A DNA stretch of 64,000 nt from Planktothrix paucivesiculata PCC 9631. GTDB taxonomy: Bacteria; Cyanobacteriota; Cyanobacteriia; Cyanobacteriales; Microcoleaceae. Under the pieces are notes generated by a model. That model was not told the origin of the DNA. It searched no databases and was given only the letters and a program-made list of their open reading frames with translations. How positions within the stretch are numbered: the stretch's first letter is position 1; each line of letters opens with the position of its first letter. The DNA is taken from positions 167,242 through 231,241 of the forward strand of contig NZ_LR734982.1 in assembly GCF_900009265.2 (NCBI RefSeq). The letters are read 5' to 3'. Of this stretch, positions 1 to 8,606 are shown in pieces. Position numbers and translations under genes: made by a program.

Positions 1-95
1 CCATTACCCATTACCTATTACCCATTACCTATTCGTAATTCGTAATTCGTAATTCGTAATTCGTAATTCGTAATTCCCTATTACCCAGTAATTCC
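1..95. repeat. Heptameric short tandem repeats downstream of ndhF
   Basis: Tandem 7-mers run through this stretch: CCATTAC/CTATTAC units first, then about seven ATTCGTA units, then CTATTACCC again. They end at the ndhF stop codon. This is the short tandemly repeated repetitive (STRR) style common between cyanobacterial genes. The same GGGTAAT/ATTACCC family reappears near 47.5 kb in the opposite orientation. Copy number is likely variable between strains. Confidence 0.85.
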
Positions 96-2135
96 TGAGA
101 AGACAACGAAGCCAAGAACGGCTACAAATACAATCAGGGCATAGAATTGGGCGCGACCATTTTCGAGGTATTTTAAGCCTTCTCCGGTGACTAAGGTGAC
201 TAACCCGGTGAGGTTAACTGCCCCATCTACAACGCGATAATCAACTTCCATAACTTGTCGTGCTAATCGACGACTACCCCGAACAAATAGCACCTCGTTA
301 ATATCATCCAGATACCATTTGTTTTTGGAAAAATTGTACAGGGCTGGATATTTTGCAGCGATCGCGGCGGGATTAATTTTGCCAGCTAAATACATCAAAT
401 AGGCAATACTAATTCCAATTAAAGCAATACCAACGGAACTTCCAGCCATAATCAAAAATTCCGTTAATTCAAATTCCGCCAAATGTTCCTGAACCTGTTT
501 CAAACTTTCGCCGGGGGCGTGGATAAACACTTCAAAAATATTATTAAACGGAGTTCCTACCAACCCAATAAAGACAGAAGGAACCGCTAATACCATTAAC
601 GGTAGAATCATGGAAATCGGGGACTCATGGGGATCGTGGCTATGGCCATGATCGTCGCCGTGGGCTAACTCGTCGGGATTCATCGCCCCAGGGCCAAAGG
701 CAAATTGAGGGCCATTTGCTTCCGTTAACAGATTTTGTTGAATGGTGGTGTCATTCCCTCGGAATTTACCTTCAAAGGTCATGAAATACATTCGGAACAT
801 ATAAAAGGCAGTCATTCCAGCCGTTAACCAACCGACTAACCATAAGACGGGGTTGGCGGCAAAGGCATTACTGAGAATTTCATCCTTTGACCAAAAACCC
901 GCAAAGGGAGGAATACCGCAAATCGCTAAAGTCCCCACCAGAAAACAGGCGGAGGTAACGGGCATATATTTGCGTAACCCGCCCATCAGACGCATATCTT
1001 GAGCTAGAACGGGTTCATGGCCAACAACAGACTCCATCCCGTGAATTACCGAACCCGAACACAGGAATAACATGGCTTTAAAATAGGCGTGGGTCATTAG
1101 GTGGAATAGTCCGGCACTGTAAGCCCCGACACCCATGGCCATCACCATGTAACCCAATTGGGAAATAGTCGAATAGGCTAACCCTTTTTTAATGTCATTT
1201 TGGGTTAGGGCGATAGTGGCCCCCAAGAATGCAGTAAAGCATCCGGTAAAGGCAATAATATTCATCACGACCGGCAACCCTTCAAATACGGGGTACATCC
1301 GGGCGACCAAAAACACCCCGGCGGCGACCATCGTGGCAGCGTGAATTAAGGCAGAAATCGGGGTCGGGCCTTCCATGGCGTCGGGAAGCCAAACGTGCAG
1401 GGGGAATTGGGCCGACTTAGCAACGGGGCCCAAGAATACTAACACCCCTAAAAGGGTTGCTAAAACGACACTGAGGGAACCCGTTTCTACCGCTTGTTCG
1501 AGGCGTTCCCCCATTAATTCAAAATCAAAGGTATTGGTGGCCCAATAGATACCTAATATTCCTAAGAGTAAACCAAAGTCCCCAACTCGGTTGGTAACAA
1601 AGGCTTTTTGACAGGCATCGGCGGCGGGTTTGCGGTCGTACCAGAACCCAATTAACAGGTAGGAACACATCCCCACCAGTTCCCAGAAAATATAAACCTG
1701 AATCAAGTTTGGGCAAATTACCAGCCCTAACATTGAAGAACTAAATAAACTCAGATAGGCATAAAAGCGTACATATCCGGGGTCATGGGCCATATAACCA
1801 TCGGTGTAGATCATGACCAGGAAGGCAACGGTAGCCACAATAGCCAGCATCACAGTTGCCAGATGGTCAATGGTATAACCCATCGTTAGTCTAAAGTCTC
1901 CGGCCGCTGCCCAGTCAATAATATAGGTGTAGGGAGCATGACCGTTGAGTTGACTCCAAAGCAGGGCAAAAGATAAGACCATTGATGCCCCTAAAGTTGA
2001 GACCAGGAAGGTTGAACAAACTTGTCTCAAATTGTTAGTGGCGGTGTTGAAAGAAATTAGCCCGACCCCAACCAGGGTTGCACCTAATAGGGGCAACACA
2101 GGAATTAACCAGGCGTATTGATAGAGAGGTTCCAT
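81..2135 (-). CDS. ndhF: NAD(P)H-quinone oxidoreductase subunit 5 (NDH-1, NdhF)
   Basis: Large, very hydrophobic proton-pumping subunit of the thylakoid NDH-1 complex, homologous to NuoL, used in respiration and cyclic electron flow. The protein is about 684 residues with many membrane segments. The antiporter-like core includes the PLHVWLPDAMEGPTPISALIHA stretch near the middle, followed by a His/Asp-rich loop (HGDDHGHSHDPHE) and a C-terminal amphipathic region. I place the start at the ATG giving MEPLYQYAWL, because the longer open frame adds 36 residues unlike the family. ndhD would normally lie further left, outside the window. The divergent rbcR-like regulators nearby fit a carbon/redox neighbourhood. 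Confidence 0.95.
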   Translation of the reverse strand: MEPLYQYAWLIPVLPLLGATLVGVGLISFNTATNNLRQVCSTFLVSTLGASMVLSFALLWSQLNGHAPYTYIIDWAAAGDFRLTMGYTIDHLATVMLAIVATVAFLVMIYTDGYMAHDPGYVRFYAYLSLFSSSMLGLVICPNLIQVYIFWELVGMCSYLLIGFWYDRKPAADACQKAFVTNRVGDFGLLLGILGIYWATNTFDFELMGERLEQAVETGSLSVVLATLLGVLVFLGPVAKSAQFPLHVWLPDAMEGPTPISALIHAATMVAAGVFLVARMYPVFEGLPVVMNIIAFTGCFTAFLGATIALTQNDIKKGLAYSTISQLGYMVMAMGVGAYSAGLFHLMTHAYFKAMLFLCSGSVIHGMESVVGHEPVLAQDMRLMGGLRKYMPVTSACFLVGTLAICGIPPFAGFWSKDEILSNAFAANPVLWLVGWLTAGMTAFYMFRMYFMTFEGKFRGNDTTIQQNLLTEANGPQFAFGPGAMNPDELAHGDDHGHSHDPHESPISMILPLMVLAVPSVFIGLVGTPFNNIFEVFIHAPGESLKQVQEHLAEFELTEFLIMAGSSVGIALIGISIAYLMYLAGKINPAAIAAKYPALYNFSKNKWYLDDINEVLFVRGSRRLARQVMEVDYRVVDGAVNLTGLVTLVTGEGLKYLENGRAQFYALIVFVAVLGFVVFSGITG

Positions 2136-2355
2136 AACTATGTCAACTTTATAGTTCTTAATGAACTTGCCAAAACTGTTGATAATTTTGACACAGAGTA
2201 TGAACCTTATGGGTAAAAATTCCTGAAATCTTCGCAAAGCCAAAACTTGTAAATCGGTTTTTTGGCTTCGGCTGTCCCTGGTTTTTCACTTTTGGGATAA
2301 AATGCCTAAACAACGCTGTGGCAGGTCTGGCTCACTGATAACTGATAACTGATCC

Positions 2356-2380
2356 AGACGCGCCGTGGCACGTCTCTACA
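2356..2380. repeat. Palindromic dispersed repeat, copy 1 (AGACGCGCC-type)
   Basis: Imperfect palindrome starting AGACGCGCCGTGG and ending TCTCTACA. It is embedded in an array of ACTGATAACTGAT units (about 2332-2413) that forms the 3' end of the thioredoxin gene. Two further copies lie at 15518-15542, inside devB, and at 18175-18199. The perfect form of this palindrome is a familiar cyanobacterial intergenic repeat. Confidence 0.8.
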
Positions 2381-2750
2381 CTGATAACTGATTAGTGATG
2401 ACTGATAACTGATGATTGTTTAGATAATTTGTCATGAAGCCATCAAGACGGCGACGTAAATCTTCTCGACCTTGGAAATGTTCGAGTCGATAGACAACCT
2501 GACCTTGATCAAAAATCATCAATGTCGGTAAAGTTTGGAGGCGGTAGGTACTCGCTAACTTTAAACTTTGATCGGCATTTACGGTCACTAGCTTGATTGT
2601 GCCTCGCCAGTCCTGCTGGAATTGACTCAGTTGAGGCATAATCAGCTTACAAATTCCACACCAAGGCGCCCAAAAATGTACTAAAACCGGAGAAGAAGAT
2701 TCCAGAACTTCTTGAGTAAACATCTGCTCATTGATCGACAATAGCATCAT
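2376..2750 (-). CDS. Thioredoxin-like protein with CGIC active site
   Basis: Small cytoplasmic thiol-disulfide oxidoreductase of the thioredoxin fold, 124 residues. The active-site segment is FWAPWCGIC (Cys31 and Cys34), so the usual WCGPC proline is isoleucine. The cis-proline loop (TLPTLMIF, Pro75) is present. The last dozen residues (HQLSVITNQLSV) are encoded by the ACTGATAACTGAT repeat array, so the original stop was probably lost and the frame now runs into repeat DNA. It lies between ndhF and an NnrU-like gene on the same strand. The CxxC change should alter redox potential. Its redox partner cannot be told from sequence. Confidence 0.85.
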   Translation of the reverse strand: MMLLSINEQMFTQEVLESSSPVLVHFWAPWCGICKLIMPQLSQFQQDWRGTIKLVTVNADQSLKLASTYRLQTLPTLMIFDQGQVVYRLEHFQGREDLRRRLDGFMTNYLNNHQLSVITNQLSV

Positions 2751-2795
2751 CTCTCAAATTTTATTAATCACTGTTTTTATATCCTTGGGATCATG

Positions 2796-3509
2796 CTACC
2801 AGTCTACGTTACCTGTTGCACGCATTAATAAGGGATGAATTTGCCAGAGTAACAGGATAAAAATACCGACTCCTAAATAAGACCATCGGAAAAACTCTTT
2901 TAATTCAAGGGTTTGGCGACCTTGGGCGATCGCTAAAAATGGAATCACAGAGGTACGAGATCTCACGGTTTCAAAGGATTTGCCATAACGGGCCAACAAA
3001 CGCCGATCACCATGCCACACGGCAAATAAGTGATGCAAGATCAGCCCCAGGGAAGTTAACAGGGTGAAACTTGTCCCTAACCACAGGCTATGACCCACAC
3101 ACCAAATTACTTGACCCACCATTTGTGGATGTCTGGTAATACGGATAATTCCAGTTTCATAGAGATGGACTTCCGGCTTTTGAATGGCGGCAATTTCTAA
3201 TAAATTAAAGGTGGCTGGATAGAGAAAAATAAATGAAATTGCTGATAAGATCCAAACTATCGGTTTAACCACAACTCTATCCTGTACCATCCAAAGTTGT
3301 AATCCATCGTAACGATGATTAAAAAAGTAGATAATTAGAACCGTGGCAAAGGGGATACTCACTAAAGCAAATAAAACTCGATAAGCCCGCGCCCCAATTT
3401 TTGATTCTCCCCAGGGTCGCAGGGCTGCTAAACCACTATGGGCGATCGCAAATCCCAAAATTAACCCCAACATCACAAAATGGCTAGACGTTAGCCAATA
3501 CTCAGACAT
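2796..3509 (-). CDS. NnrU-family membrane protein (15-cis-zeta-carotene isomerase-like)
   Basis: A 237-residue integral membrane protein with about six hydrophobic segments and the NnrU-family core GIIRITRHPQMVGQVIWCVGHSLWLG, including conserved His residues. NnrU is homologous to plant Z-ISO, a heme-containing isomerase of carotenoid synthesis, and cyanobacterial members are often annotated that way. The exact substrate here is inferred. It starts just before the divergent rbcR-like gene (about 130 bases between starts), so the two may share a control region. Confidence 0.8.
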   Translation of the reverse strand: MSEYWLTSSHFVMLGLILGFAIAHSGLAALRPWGESKIGARAYRVLFALVSIPFATVLIIYFFNHRYDGLQLWMVQDRVVVKPIVWILSAISFIFLYPATFNLLEIAAIQKPEVHLYETGIIRITRHPQMVGQVIWCVGHSLWLGTSFTLLTSLGLILHHLFAVWHGDRRLLARYGKSFETVRSRTSVIPFLAIAQGRQTLELKEFFRWSYLGVGIFILLLWQIHPLLMRATGNVDW

Positions 3510-3637
3510 TTTGACCTTTTCTCCATTAATAATAAAGTTAATTTCAATTACCCTTCATCGTTGCAGTATGCTGAAAGAACTTGATCCCCCATCCTAAAAA
3601 GTCATCACGCTTCCTTATTTTACCGAGGTTGAGGAAT

Positions 3638-4627
3638 ATGTCTGACCTTCCATTCACTTTAGATCAGTTACGCATCCTCAAAGCGATCGCGGCTGAGGGT
3701 AGCTTTAAACGCGCTGCTGATAGTCTTTATGTCTCCCAACCTGCCGTTAGTCTCCAGGTGCAAAACCTCGAGCGACAGTTAAACGTGCCACTGTTTGACC
3801 GGGGAGGACGTCGCGCCCAACTGACCGAAGCTGGTCATCTACTCCTGAGTTATGGGGAAAAGATTTTGTCCCTATGTCAAGAAACCTGTCGGGCCATCGA
3901 AGATTTACAAAATCTGCGGGGGGGAACTTTAATTATTGGGGCCTCTCAAACCACCGGAACCTATATGTTACCCCGGATGATTGGCTTATTTCGAGAAAAA
4001 TACCCCGATGTTTCAGTCCAGTTGCACGTTCATTCCACCCGGCGCACCGCTTGGAGCGTGGTAAATGGACAAATTGACTTAGCCATTGTCGGGGGAGAAA
4101 TTGCCCCTGAATTGATGTCCGCTTTAGAAATTGTTCCCTATGCGGAGGATGAACTGGCGTTAATTGTTCCTACTTCCCATGAATTTGCCCAGCGAGAAAC
4201 GATTTTAAAAGAGGATTTATACTCGTTAAAATTTATTAGTTTGGATGCTCAATCAACGATTCGGAAAGTTATTGATCAGGTTTTAACCCGGTGTGAAATT
4301 GATACGAACAACCTGCAATTAGAAATGGAACTCAGTTCGATTGAAGCGATTAAAAATGCAGTTCAGTCCGGGTTAGGAGTTGCCTTTGTTTCCACATCTG
4401 CCATTGAAAAAGAGTTGCAGATGGGGGTAATCAAAAGGGTTAAAATTGATCAGGTGATTGTCAAACGGACGTTATCGGTGATTTATAATCCGAATCGCTA
4501 TCGATCCAAAGCCGCCGAGGCATTTACTAATGAAATTTTACCCAAATTTGCTAGTCCCGATTTTAACAAACATAGCATTGATATCCAATACCCAACGGAA
4601 TACACGGCTTTACCTTTATCAGATTAA
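3638..4627 (+). CDS. rbcR: LysR-family regulator, RbcR/Ycf30 type (copy 1)
   Basis: LysR-type transcription factor of 329 residues. The N-terminal winged helix-turn-helix (about residues 5-65, [18 protein letters not shown] then [14 protein letters not shown]) is followed by a periplasmic-binding-like effector domain beginning [20 protein letters not shown]. This is the RbcR/Ycf30 group, which controls rbcLS and carbon-concentrating genes and senses carbon metabolites. The ATG at 3638 is chosen because a GAGG motif lies just upstream and [10 protein letters not shown] matches family N-termini. A near-identical copy follows 95 bases after the stop. Confidence 0.9.
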   Translation: MSDLPFTLDQLRILKAIAAEGSFKRAADSLYVSQPAVSLQVQNLERQLNVPLFDRGGRRAQLTEAGHLLLSYGEKILSLCQETCRAIEDLQNLRGGTLIIGASQTTGTYMLPRMIGLFREKYPDVSVQLHVHSTRRTAWSVVNGQIDLAIVGGEIAPELMSALEIVPYAEDELALIVPTSHEFAQRETILKEDLYSLKFISLDAQSTIRKVIDQVLTRCEIDTNNLQLEMELSSIEAIKNAVQSGLGVAFVSTSAIEKELQMGVIKRVKIDQVIVKRTLSVIYNPNRYRSKAAEAFTNEILPKFASPDFNKHSIDIQYPTEYTALPLSD

Positions 4628-4722
4628 TTTTATCATAATTTTTTCAACCTTTTGGATTAAAATTAGCTAAAATAATCTGATTTTTGATTCTATTTTTGCT
4701 CAACTATTTACCCACTCTCACA

Positions 4723-5751
4723 ATGACAGATGTTCCTTTTACCTTAGATCAATTACGCATTCTCAAAGCGATCGCGGCTGAGGGAAGTTTTAAACGGGCG
4801 GCGGATAGTTTATATGTTTCCCAGCCCGCTATTAGTTTACAAGTCCAAAATTTAGAACGACAGTTAAGTGTTCCTTTATTTGACCGGGGAGGACGTAGAG
4901 CTAAATTAACAGAAGCAGGACATCTTTTATTAAATTATGGCGAAAAAATCCTAAGTTTATGTCAGGAAACCTGCCGCGCTATTGAGGATTTACAAAATCT
5001 ACAAGGGGGAACCTTAATTGTCGGGGCATCCCAAACCACGGGAACCTATTTACTCCCCCGGATGATTGGTTTATTTCGCGAAAAATATCCCGATGTGGCG
5101 GTACAACTGCACGTTCATTCGACTCGACGCACGGCTTGGAGTGTGGCAAATGGACAAATTGATTTAGCAATTGTTGGGGGGGAAGTACCACCGGAATTAC
5201 AAGATGCTTTAACAATTCAACCCTATATTGAAGATGAATTAGCCTTAATTATTCCCCCTTCCCATCCCTTTGCCAAATTAGACAAAATTCAAAAAGAAGA
5301 CTTATATCAATTGGAATTTGTGGCCTTAGATTCTCAGTCTACTATTCGCAAAGTCATTGATCAAGTTTTAACCCGAGCAGAGATCGATCCACGCTGTCTA
5401 AAAGTCGAAATGGAGTTAAATTCTATTGAAGCAATTAAAAATACCGTACAAGCTGGATTAGGTGCTGCTTTTGTTTCGATTTCAGCCATTGAAAAAGAAT
5501 TAGAAATGAAGGTTTTGCACCGCATATTAATTGAAGATGTGGTAGTTAAAAGAATGCTTTCGGTTATTGTTAACCATCATCGCTATCAGTCCAAGGCATC
5601 TGAGGCGTTTAGTCGAGATATCTTACCCTTGTTTACAGCCCAAAACTGGACATTAAACACCCATAATTTTTCCTCAACTACATCTAAAAAACCGATTAAT
5701 ATTGAGACGTTTATTTCTCCTACGGATTTTGAAGAAACTCAAGACCTATAG
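4723..5751 (+). CDS. rbcR: LysR-family regulator, RbcR/Ycf30 type (copy 2)
   Basis: Second RbcR-like LysR regulator, 342 residues, tandem and co-directional with copy 1. The DNA-binding helix-turn-helix is nearly identical between the two. Differences gather in the effector domain and the C-terminal tail, which is longer here (about 25 extra residues rich in Ser/Thr). Start is the ATG giving [10 protein letters not shown]. The DNA of the two copies differs mainly at third codon positions, so the duplication is not recent. The pair could bind overlapping operators but sense different ligands; which copy is the true RbcR cannot be decided from sequence. Confidence 0.88.
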   Translation: MTDVPFTLDQLRILKAIAAEGSFKRAADSLYVSQPAISLQVQNLERQLSVPLFDRGGRRAKLTEAGHLLLNYGEKILSLCQETCRAIEDLQNLQGGTLIVGASQTTGTYLLPRMIGLFREKYPDVAVQLHVHSTRRTAWSVANGQIDLAIVGGEVPPELQDALTIQPYIEDELALIIPPSHPFAKLDKIQKEDLYQLEFVALDSQSTIRKVIDQVLTRAEIDPRCLKVEMELNSIEAIKNTVQAGLGAAFVSISAIEKELEMKVLHRILIEDVVVKRMLSVIVNHHRYQSKASEAFSRDILPLFTAQNWTLNTHNFSSTTSKKPINIETFISPTDFEETQDL

Positions 5752-5788
5752 CAATCTTATTTGAGTTGTCTTGATCAAAAGGGAACGG

Positions 5789-5870
5789 GGAATAGGGAAC
5801 ACCGGAACAGGGAACACCGGATAATACTTCTGACTGTTTCATATCAGTATTAAAATGTTACAACCTCCGT
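5789..5870 (+). repeat. Dispersed intergenic repeat, copy A
   Basis: The stretch begins GGGAATAGGGAACACCGG and continues through ATAATACTTCTGACTG, TTTCATATC and TTACAACCTCCGT. A second copy with the same blocks in the same order lies at 58998-59064. Here it sits in the gap before a Ser/Thr kinase gene. No reading frame is shared, so it is an intergenic repeat rather than a gene. Confidence 0.75.
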
Positions 5871-5897
5871 TTTTAATTTTTTATCAGCAGTAACACT

Positions 5898-7289
5898 ATG
5901 AAAATTTACTGTACTCGTCCGGGCTGTGTGGGGGCTGATCGCAATAATTTTACCGATTTAGATGATCAAATGACCCTCAAAACCGTACAGCAAAAATTCT
6001 GTACCACCTGCGGAATGCCTTTAATTTTAGATGGTCGTTATCTCCCCGAACTATTATTAGGACAAGGGGGATTTGGTACGGCCTATTTAGCCAAAGATCG
6101 GCGTTCTCCGGCTCTGAAATCCTGTGTGGTTAAACAATTTAAACCCTCATCGGATTTAAACGCTCAACAATTAGCAACGGCCCAGGTTTTATTTGAAAGA
6201 GAAGCTCATGTTTTGGAACAATTAGGCAATAAACATCTCCAAATTCCTGATTTATTTGCCTATTTTCCCTTAGAAGCTCCTGGATGGCAAACCTCAAAAC
6301 CAGAATGTTTTTTTTATATTGTTCAAGAGTATATTAATGGGCAGAATTTAGAAGCTGAACTAAATTCAAAAGGAGAATTTTCAGAAGTAGAAGTTAGGGA
6401 AGTTCTCCAGGAAGTGCTGAAAATTTTAGAATTTGTTCATGATCATGATGTGATTCACCGCGATATTAAACCCTCTAATATTATGCGTGATCGCCAAGGT
6501 GTTTTACATTTATTAGATTTTGGGGCGGTTAAACAAGTAACCCAAAGTCCCGCAGGAACATCGACCGGAATTTATTCTTTAGGGTTTGCACCTCCTGAAC
6601 AAATGCGAGGTCATACCGTGTTTCCTTCCACGGATTTATATGCGTTGGCGGTGACTTGTATTGTATTATTAACAGCAAAAGATCCTCAAGATTTATTTGA
6701 TAGTTATAGTAATCAATGGAACTGGAAACAATTTGTTAGGGTTTCCGATGAATTAGCTAATATTTTAGATAAAATGTTATTATCTACTCCCAGCGATCGC
6801 TTTGGTTCAGCTACTCAAGTTTTAACCGCCTTAAACACTCCCCAAATTCCATCTATTCCCCAACCTCCTCCAATTCCTTCTCCTGCTATTTCTCCTCCTG
6901 TAACTCCCGTTCAACCTTTAACAACAACTCGTTCTTTTTCTACCTTGGAATTGTTATCCAATGCCGCCTTTGTGGGGTTTGAAGTTGGGGTTTTCGCCAG
7001 CTTAGGATTTGCTATATTTAAAGTATTTAATTTTAACCTTATTGTTTTATTAATTATCGGTTTAGTCACGGTCACGGGATTAATATTTTCCCTGTATCAT
7101 CGTCGGATCGAAGCTGGATTAGATTTTATCATTATCCCCTTAATTTCTATAGGAGTTTTATACTTTATCTTATTAAATTTAGACTTTTATATAATGTTAA
7201 CTATAGTACCTTTAATTGTGGCTGTATTTAGCGTAGCTGTAACTACTTTATTCCGCTTAATTTATCTCCTACTTAAACGAATTTTATAA
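5898..7289 (+). CDS. Membrane-anchored Ser/Thr protein kinase with N-terminal zinc ribbon
   Basis: Hanks-type kinase of 463 residues. Order: a zinc-ribbon-like N-terminus with two Cys pairs (Cys5/Cys10 and Cys35/Cys38); kinase domain about 45-310 with glycine loop GQGGFG (55-60), ATP-binding Lys in VVKQ (79), catalytic HRDIKPSN (187-194), DFG (207-209) and PPEQ; a proline-rich linker about 315-345; then about four C-terminal membrane helices. All catalytic residues are present. The two genes that follow encode membrane-anchored ligand-binding proteins, so the kinase may belong to an envelope signalling group; that link is inferred. Substrates are unknown. Confidence 0.92.
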   Translation: MKIYCTRPGCVGADRNNFTDLDDQMTLKTVQQKFCTTCGMPLILDGRYLPELLLGQGGFGTAYLAKDRRSPALKSCVVKQFKPSSDLNAQQLATAQVLFEREAHVLEQLGNKHLQIPDLFAYFPLEAPGWQTSKPECFFYIVQEYINGQNLEAELNSKGEFSEVEVREVLQEVLKILEFVHDHDVIHRDIKPSNIMRDRQGVLHLLDFGAVKQVTQSPAGTSTGIYSLGFAPPEQMRGHTVFPSTDLYALAVTCIVLLTAKDPQDLFDSYSNQWNWKQFVRVSDELANILDKMLLSTPSDRFGSATQVLTALNTPQIPSIPQPPPIPSPAISPPVTPVQPLTTTRSFSTLELLSNAAFVGFEVGVFASLGFAIFKVFNFNLIVLLIIGLVTVTGLIFSLYHRRIEAGLDFIIIPLISIGVLYFILLNLDFYIMLTIVPLIVAVFSVAVTTLFRLIYLLLKRIL

Positions 7290-7429
7290 ACTAAGCAATT
7301 ATTCAAGGAATGATTCGAGATGGTTTGTTTCTTTTATTCTATTCCTTAAGTAATATTATATCAATATTTGCCCCGACAATCCTACAAAAATGCTAAAATT
7401 TTCCTGAACATGAAAAACCCTTAAAAGTT

Positions 7430-8512
7430 ATGGCTCAAAAAAATGACACTACAACTTTAATCCTAGCCTTGCTGATTACCGGAGGATTAATTGGTGGTGG
7501 AATTTGGTGGTTTACTCGCAATATGAAATTGCCCACAGTCTTAAATTCTAATCCCTCTCCCTCTAGTTCAATTCCACCTAAACCCGCCCCAATTCCACCC
7601 ACCTCTGTCCCTCAAACCCCAACGAATAATTTTAAAACCTTTGCTGAAGTTCCTAATGTTCCGAATGGAGTCTTTACCTATGGCGGGAGTACCACTTTTG
7701 CACCTATTCGTCAAGGAATTAATCCAGAAATTCAAAATGTTTTGCCTCAATTTCAATTACGATATTTTCAAAATCCTAGTCAATCCCCAGGTTCAGGAAG
7801 TGGGATTAAAATGTTAATTGATAATCAAATTACTTTCGCTGAATCTTCCCGATCCTTAGAGGAATCAGAATATCAACAAGCCAGACAAAGGGGCTTAAAT
7901 TTAATCGAAGTTCCTATTGCTATTGATGGGATTGTAGTTGCAGTTAATCCCAACTTAAATATTCAAGGATTAACCATTAATGAATTAAAACAAATTTATA
8001 CAGGTAAAATCACTAATTGGAGTCAACTCGGAGGCGAAAATGTTCCCATTGTTGCCTATTCTCGGACTAAAGAAGCTGGAGGAACAACAGAATTTTTTAT
8101 TACGAATGTATTAGGAGGAGAAAGTTTTGCAGAGACGATAAAATTTATTCCTACCACCACAGAAGCCCTAAGAGCGATCGCTAATAATCCTGGGGGAATC
8201 TATTATGCTTCCGCCCCAGAAGTGGTCGCCCAATGTACGATTAAACCCATAGCCATAGGTTTAACCTCTGGAGCTTTAATTCAACCCTATAAAAACCCCT
8301 TAATTCCCCCTGAAAATTGCCCTCAACAAAGGAATCAAATTGATCCTGTTGTGTTTAAAAATGGAGCCTATCCTCTCACCCGACGTTTATTTATTATTGT
8401 TAAGCAAAATAATCAAACTGAACAACAAGCTGGAGACGCCTACACTCAACTTTTATTAACCTCTCAAGGTCAGGATTTAATTGAAAAGCTGGGATTTATT
8501 AGAATCCGTTAA
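7430..8512 (+). CDS. PstS-like phosphate-type periplasmic binding protein, membrane-anchored
   Basis: A 360-residue protein with one N-terminal hydrophobic helix (about residues 10-29), a Pro/Ser-rich linker, and a PBP-like domain with the PstS-family hallmarks GGSTTFAPI, GSGSGIKMLI and LTINELKQIYTGKITNWSQLGG. Such domains bind phosphate or a similar oxyanion outside the membrane. No pstCAB genes are nearby, so it may act as a sensor rather than a transporter subunit (inference). Its N-terminal helix closely resembles that of the next gene product, which suggests a shared architecture with exchanged binding domains. Confidence 0.85.
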   Translation: MAQKNDTTTLILALLITGGLIGGGIWWFTRNMKLPTVLNSNPSPSSSIPPKPAPIPPTSVPQTPTNNFKTFAEVPNVPNGVFTYGGSTTFAPIRQGINPEIQNVLPQFQLRYFQNPSQSPGSGSGIKMLIDNQITFAESSRSLEESEYQQARQRGLNLIEVPIAIDGIVVAVNPNLNIQGLTINELKQIYTGKITNWSQLGGENVPIVAYSRTKEAGGTTEFFITNVLGGESFAETIKFIPTTTEALRAIANNPGGIYYASAPEVVAQCTIKPIAIGLTSGALIQPYKNPLIPPENCPQQRNQIDPVVFKNGAYPLTRRLFIIVKQNNQTEQQAGDAYTQLLLTSQGQDLIEKLGFIRIR

Positions 8513-8606
8513 GTTTTCCGCGCTGGGTATGTTTCTATCTGTTAACCTAAAGGTTGATCCCAGAAAAAAATGTTACAATAGAAGTTAAGCATCAATTGAT
8601 AATCCG

